The notes under the pieces are model-generated. The model saw nothing but the letters and a program-made list of their open reading frames with translations, was not told the origin of the DNA and ran no database searches. Made by a program: the position numbers and the translations under genes. From assembly GCA_030524545.1 (NCBI GenBank), contig JAUNGM010000003.1:137632-201631 (forward strand): 64,000 nt of DNA. The letters are read 5' to 3'. Shown piece after piece: positions 60,008 to 64,000 of this stretch (its first letter is position 1; each line of letters begins with the position of its first letter). The DNA comes from Eubacteriales bacterium (GTDB taxonomy: Bacteria > Bacillota > Clostridia > Lachnospirales > Lachnospiraceae).

Positions 60008-62304
60008 AATACGTAAATCAGCCTATCAGAAAAAGCGATGCGATGGCACTTGTAACCGGTAAACCTGTTTATACGGATGATCTGGCACCTAAGGACTGCC
60101 TGATCGTAAAAATTCTGCGAAGTCCCCATGCGAATGCGTGGATTGAAGATATTAAGACAGGAACCGCAGCTTCCGTAGGCGGTGTTGCCTGTGTATTTAC
60201 TTATAAAGACGTTCCGCAGAAGCGCTTTACCCTGGCAGGGCAGACGTATCCGGAGTTAAGTCCCTATGACCGTCTGATCCTGGACCGTCATCTGCGCTTT
60301 GTGGGAGATGCGGTTGCAATCGTGGCTGGAGAGACTGAGGCAGCAGTGGACAAAGCCCTGAAGAGGATTAAGGTAAAGTACCGTGTGGAGGAACCGGTGC
60401 TCGATATCCATAAGGCTAAGGACAACGAGATTCTGGTACATCCGGAGGACAACTGGATCGCGAATGTTCCTGTAGGGGCAGACAATCATAGAAATCTCTG
60501 TGCTTCTCATTCGGAAGAACACGGAGATGTAGAGAAGCTGCTTTCAGAATGTAAGTATACGGTGGATCATGTTTATCATACAAAGGCAAACCAGCAGGCT
60601 ATGATGGAAACCTTCCGCAGCTATTGCTTTAAGGACCATTTCGGAAGGCTGAATGTGGTTTCTTCCACGCAGATTCCGTTCCATGTCCGAAGAATCCTGG
60701 GGAATGCCCTGGATATCCCCTCTTCCAGGATTCGTGTGATAAAGCCGAGGATCGGCGGAGGTTTTGGCGCTAAGCAGACAGCCGTGTCGGATGTTTATCC
60801 GGCATTTGTTACCTGGAAGACAGGCAGGCCGTCAAAACTGGTCTATTCACGATATGAGTCTCAGATTTGTTCCTCACCGCGTCACGAGATGGAGATCCGT
60901 GTGCGTGCAGGTGCTGACGAGAACGGAATCGTCCGTGTGCTGGATATGTATTCCCTGTCAAATACGGGGGCCTATGGAGAGCATGGACCGACGACCGTCG
61001 GTCTGAGCGGCCACAAATCCATTCCGCTGTATCGCCATCTGGAAGCCTATCGGTTCACCTATGATGTGGTTTATACTAACGTGCAGGCAGCAGGGGCATA
61101 CAGAGGCTACGGCGCTACCCAGGGAATCTTTGCGGTGGAATCGGCAGTCGATGAGCTGGCGGCAAAGATGGGCATGGATCCGGTGAAAATCCGGGAACTG
61201 AATCTTCCGTTGGAAGGCGGCCCCCTGCCAGGCTATCCGGACAGTCCTTATGCTACAAGCTGTGCTATTGATCAGTGCATGGCGAGGGCAAAGGAAATGA
61301 TGAACTGGGATGCCAAATATCCGTGCCGCGATATGGGCAATGGCAAAGTACGCGGTGTAGGTGCATCATTGGCTATGCAGGGTTCTTCCATTGCAGGAGT
61401 GGATGTAGGAGGAGCAGATCTGAAATTAAATGAAGATGGTTCCTATACGCTGGGACTCGGATGTACGGATATGGGAACCGGATGTGATACGATCATGGCC
61501 CAGATCGCAGCCGACTGTCTGGAAACACAAATGGATAATATTGTCGTGTTCGGCGTTGATACGGATATTTCCCCCTATGATTCTGGTTCGTATGCTTCCG
61601 CAACGACATATACCACGGGAATGGCTGTTGTACAGGCCTGTGAAGCTCTCCGGCAAAAAATCTGTGCGCTGGGTGCCAAGATGCTGGATACGGAGCCGGA
61701 AAAAGTTGATTTTGACGGAACGTATGTTTCTTCGGAAGACCGCAGGGTCTCCCTGAAAGAGATTGCAATTAAAGGAACCTGCGGCAATAATCAGGAGCTT
61801 CAGGTAACAAGGACACATTCCTCCCCGATTTCACCGCCGCCGTTTATGGTCGGTATGGCAGAAGTCGAGATTGACAAAGAAACAGGAAGTGTCAAAGTAA
61901 TTGATTATGTGGCAGTTGTAGACTGCGGTACCCCGATCAACCCGAATCTGGCCAGGGTCCAGACAGAGGGCGGCATTGTACAGGGAATCGGTATGGCTCT
62001 TTCGGAAGATATCCAGTATAGTGATAAGGGTGCCATTCGGAATAATTCCTTTATGCAGTATAAGATTCCGACAAGAATGGATATTGGAGATATCCGTGTG
62101 GATTTTCGATGCAGCTATGAACAGAGTGGTCCTTTTGGCGCAAAATCCGTCGGGGAACTGGTAATCGATACGCCTTGTCCGGCAATTGCAAATGCGGTTT
62201 ACAATGCAGTCGGGGTAAGAGTGAGGAAGCTTCCGATTACTCCGGAAAAGATCGCCATGGGTATTTTGGAAAAAGAAGCAGGAGAAGTTCCGGAAAGGAA
62301 TTGA
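60004..62304 (+). CDS. Molybdenum hydroxylase large subunit (XdhA-like)
   Basis: 766 residues of the aldehyde oxidase/xanthine dehydrogenase family. GGGFGAKQTAVSDVYPAF and GAYRGYGATQGIFAVE contact the molybdopterin, and the catalytic Glu is in GPFGAKSVGEL. The substrate (purine, aldehyde or N-heterocycle) cannot be told from motifs. In gut Clostridia such enzymes often act on purines, sometimes with selenium. Confidence 0.92.
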   Translation: MKYVNQPIRKSDAMALVTGKPVYTDDLAPKDCLIVKILRSPHANAWIEDIKTGTAASVGGVACVFTYKDVPQKRFTLAGQTYPELSPYDRLILDRHLRFVGDAVAIVAGETEAAVDKALKRIKVKYRVEEPVLDIHKAKDNEILVHPEDNWIANVPVGADNHRNLCASHSEEHGDVEKLLSECKYTVDHVYHTKANQQAMMETFRSYCFKDHFGRLNVVSSTQIPFHVRRILGNALDIPSSRIRVIKPRIGGGFGAKQTAVSDVYPAFVTWKTGRPSKLVYSRYESQICSSPRHEMEIRVRAGADENGIVRVLDMYSLSNTGAYGEHGPTTVGLSGHKSIPLYRHLEAYRFTYDVVYTNVQAAGAYRGYGATQGIFAVESAVDELAAKMGMDPVKIRELNLPLEGGPLPGYPDSPYATSCAIDQCMARAKEMMNWDAKYPCRDMGNGKVRGVGASLAMQGSSIAGVDVGGADLKLNEDGSYTLGLGCTDMGTGCDTIMAQIAADCLETQMDNIVVFGVDTDISPYDSGSYASATTYTTGMAVVQACEALRQKICALGAKMLDTEPEKVDFDGTYVSSEDRRVSLKEIAIKGTCGNNQELQVTRTHSSPISPPPFMVGMAEVEIDKETGSVKVIDYVAVVDCGTPINPNLARVQTEGGIVQGIGMALSEDIQYSDKGAIRNNSFMQYKIPTRMDIGDIRVDFRCSYEQSGPFGAKSVGELVIDTPCPAIANAVYNAVGVRVRKLPITPEKIAMGILEKEAGEVPERN

Positions 62305-62313
62305 AAAAATTGT

Positions 62314-63357
62314 ATGAATAATATGATATCAGGTACTTTACTTGCAGTAGGATATCCGGTACTGTACTGGATCCTGGGAGCCGTACTTCCGGACAAGTAT
62401 CAGGCAAGATCAATTCCCGTGATGTGTATGACTGGCTTTTTACTTTATTATTCTCTGCTCCAGATCATAGGTTTACCAATGAAACTTATTCAGCAGCCAC
62501 TTAGCCATCTGACGATTGTCTGGGCATGTGTTATGCTGATTCTGGTGGGTTATGCGATGCTGCGAAGAAGAAAAGTACTTGCTGACAGCATCCAGAATCT
62601 TTTTGGGAGCAGAGATAAGATGCTGCTTCTTGCGGTGCTTGCAGTGATGACTTTGGCAGTCGCATTGCTCCTGGGCTATAACACGGATACCATTTCTGAC
62701 TATGACGCTGCTTATTATATAGGTCTTCCATCTGCTTCGGCGTATAGTAATACGCTGGAGCTTGTGAATGCACTGACCGGAAAAGTACAGAAAGCACCGG
62801 ATCATTTTTATTTGATGAATACGGATACGCTTCATAGTGCAATGATATATCAGGCATTGGGCATTCATCCTTTGATTGAACGGAAGTGGAGTTTCACCAT
62901 AGCAATGGTGATTTTGTTTGAAATGGTGCTGTATCAGTGTGGTAAGGAATTTTTCCGAAAAGAATATGTCCGGACAGGTGTCTTTTGTGTGTTTGCAAAT
63001 CTGACGATGTTCTTTTCATATGGAATTGCAAATGTATCACATTATTTTGCATACAGAACTTATGAGGGAAAATCAATTGTATCTTATTTTTATATGAGCC
63101 TTATTTTCTGTTTTGGCCTTGCATTATATAAAAAGGAAAAGGGTAAATGGCCATGGGCCGGTCTTTTTCTGTGCTGCGTCAGCGGAATTTCTTTTTGCAA
63201 TACGGCTTTGTTTGTAGTTCCTGCAATGGCAGCCTTTACTTTGTTTCCCTATGTATTGTCTGATGGATTTTTCCGCAGGAAATGGAACATTCTTCTGCGT
63301 TATGTGATCATGCTGCTGCCTGGTTTGTTCTGGATCGTTCTGCATAAAGTATTGTGA
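62314..63357 (+). CDS. Multi-spanning membrane protein (DUF6077-like)
   Basis: 347 residues with about nine membrane helices and a luminal-type loop containing DTISDYDAAYYIGLP. The overall look is of a GT-C-like or DUF6077 protein. It begins 10 bases after the hydroxylase gene and is followed by another membrane gene. Function unknown. Confidence 0.6.
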   Translation: MNNMISGTLLAVGYPVLYWILGAVLPDKYQARSIPVMCMTGFLLYYSLLQIIGLPMKLIQQPLSHLTIVWACVMLILVGYAMLRRRKVLADSIQNLFGSRDKMLLLAVLAVMTLAVALLLGYNTDTISDYDAAYYIGLPSASAYSNTLELVNALTGKVQKAPDHFYLMNTDTLHSAMIYQALGIHPLIERKWSFTIAMVILFEMVLYQCGKEFFRKEYVRTGVFCVFANLTMFFSYGIANVSHYFAYRTYEGKSIVSYFYMSLIFCFGLALYKKEKGKWPWAGLFLCCVSGISFCNTALFVVPAMAAFTLFPYVLSDGFFRRKWNILLRYVIMLLPGLFWIVLHKVL

Positions 63358-63382
63358 GATGGCGGAAAGGAAACTATAGGAT

Positions 63383-64000
63383 ATGAAAGAAATGGTAACA
63401 GAAATGCTTCGGTTTCTTGCGGAATCATTTTATACGTATACAGGCGGAAACAAAATTTGGCTTTTGTATCCGGTGGCGCAGATTGTGATTTTTCTATTTG
63501 GAAAAAAAGAAGATAAAAAGCTTTTTGCCGGAGTATGGATACTGGAGGCCCTGACTATCTTTAACCCGCTTCTGATAAAACTCTTTCTGGAGCTGTTTGG
63601 ATTCGGTAACAGATATCTTCGGCTTTTTTGGATGGTTTTACTATTTGTGACGGTTGCGTACGCAGTAAATCTGGTAATTTTCCGATGGAAAAAACCCATC
63701 TGCCGTTTCGCTGCCGGAGCTGTTTGTGTGGCGCTGATCGTGGGGCTTGGAAATCCGGTATTCTGGGGGAAAGATGTATATCCGTATATTCCGGCAGAAA
63801 ATGAATATTTTACAGAAACTGATTTGCTGGGGCTTGCGAGTATTTTGCATAGTGAGGGAAAAGAAAAGCCCCGTGTGCTTTATGGGAGGATTATGCTGTC
63901 TTACTGCCAGTTTGATCCGGCAGTAAGATCTGTAATCTCGCGAAAGACTCTTTTGGATTTGGAAAGCCACACAATGGAGGATTTTCTGAACCTTGATGGT
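63383..64000 (+). CDS. Membrane protein, 3' end outside window
   Basis: The frame is open from ATG 63383 (GGCGGAAAGG upstream) to the last base, 206 codons. Four hydrophobic helices in the first 130 residues (YPVAQIVIFLFG, VLLFVTVAYAVNLVIF, AGAVCVALIVGLG) precede a soluble part. Related in style to the preceding gene. Family not identified. Confidence 0.6.
   Translation, partial: MKEMVTEMLRFLAESFYTYTGGNKIWLLYPVAQIVIFLFGKKEDKKLFAGVWILEALTIFNPLLIKLFLELFGFGNRYLRLFWMVLLFVTVAYAVNLVIFRWKKPICRFAAGAVCVALIVGLGNPVFWGKDVYPYIPAENEYFTETDLLGLASILHSEGKEKPRVLYGRIMLSYCQFDPAVRSVISRKTLLDLESHTMEDFLNLDG

Overview
The window looks like a chromosome segment of a gut Lachnospiraceae-type Firmicute (Clostridia). Genes are dense with AGGAGG-type ribosome sites and -35/-10 promoters. 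A THF riboswitch precedes folE, and the folate order is folE, HD hydrolase, folP, folB-folK. The host genes (azlCD, GPH symporter plus GH2 beta-galactosidase, oleate hydratase, DUF362, Mo-hydroxylase) fit that family. I cannot name the genus.

Bases 1 to about 29,000 are the right part of a prophage of a contractile-tailed phage. Its left part (packaging, capsid, and probably the integrase and main repressor) lies outside the window. The order is: baseplate and tail genes (1-5.2 kb); a diversity-generating retroelement (DGR) with variable protein 1, Avd, template repeat and reverse transcriptase (5.2-8.3 kb); a lysis module (8.4-11.4 kb); a small locus that looks like a par/Fst-type type I toxin-antitoxin (11.4-11.8 kb); an AT-rich repeat region; a reversed lipoprotein gene; and a long early region of small genes (13.2-29.0 kb). 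The early region holds an HTH protein, a GHKL ATPase, an HNH nuclease, a ParB-like protein split by a possible -1 frameshift, a second DGR target protein with its own variable repeat, and SSB. Three copies of one promoter-operator cassette drive early sub-operons, so a single regulator probably controls them.

The single template repeat (6792-6907) matches two variable repeats: one at the 3' end of the adjacent gene (6118-6233) and one 18 kb away (24850-24959). Each variable repeat differs from the template at 16 template adenines. The first has no other difference; the second has one (T to G). Both target genes are followed at about 40 bp by a hairpin with an 8-bp stem and a GGTA loop. The retroelement therefore very probably diversifies two phage proteins.

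From about 29,060 to the right end the DNA is chromosomal. Layout: CapA-like protein (minus), endonuclease IV, membrane-anchored barnase-like RNase, MFS transporter, a Rieske oxidoreductase remnant, the riboswitch-controlled folate operon, azlCD, a C39-like peptidase, ZIP transporter, a ferredoxin gene divergent from a Crp/Fnr regulator, an MnmM-like methyltransferase, TetR plus oleate hydratase, a flavin-fold protein and an alpha/beta hydrolase. Then come a stand-alone condensation protein / carrier protein / acyl ligase cluster (a candidate fatty-acid amide pathway), TetR and AraC regulators, lacZ with a GPH symporter and a DUF362 protein, a cytidylate-kinase-like protein, a three-subunit molybdenum hydroxylase, and the start of a membrane-protein locus cut by the window end.

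All identifications come from reading the sequence and from recall of protein families. No database search or folding program was run.
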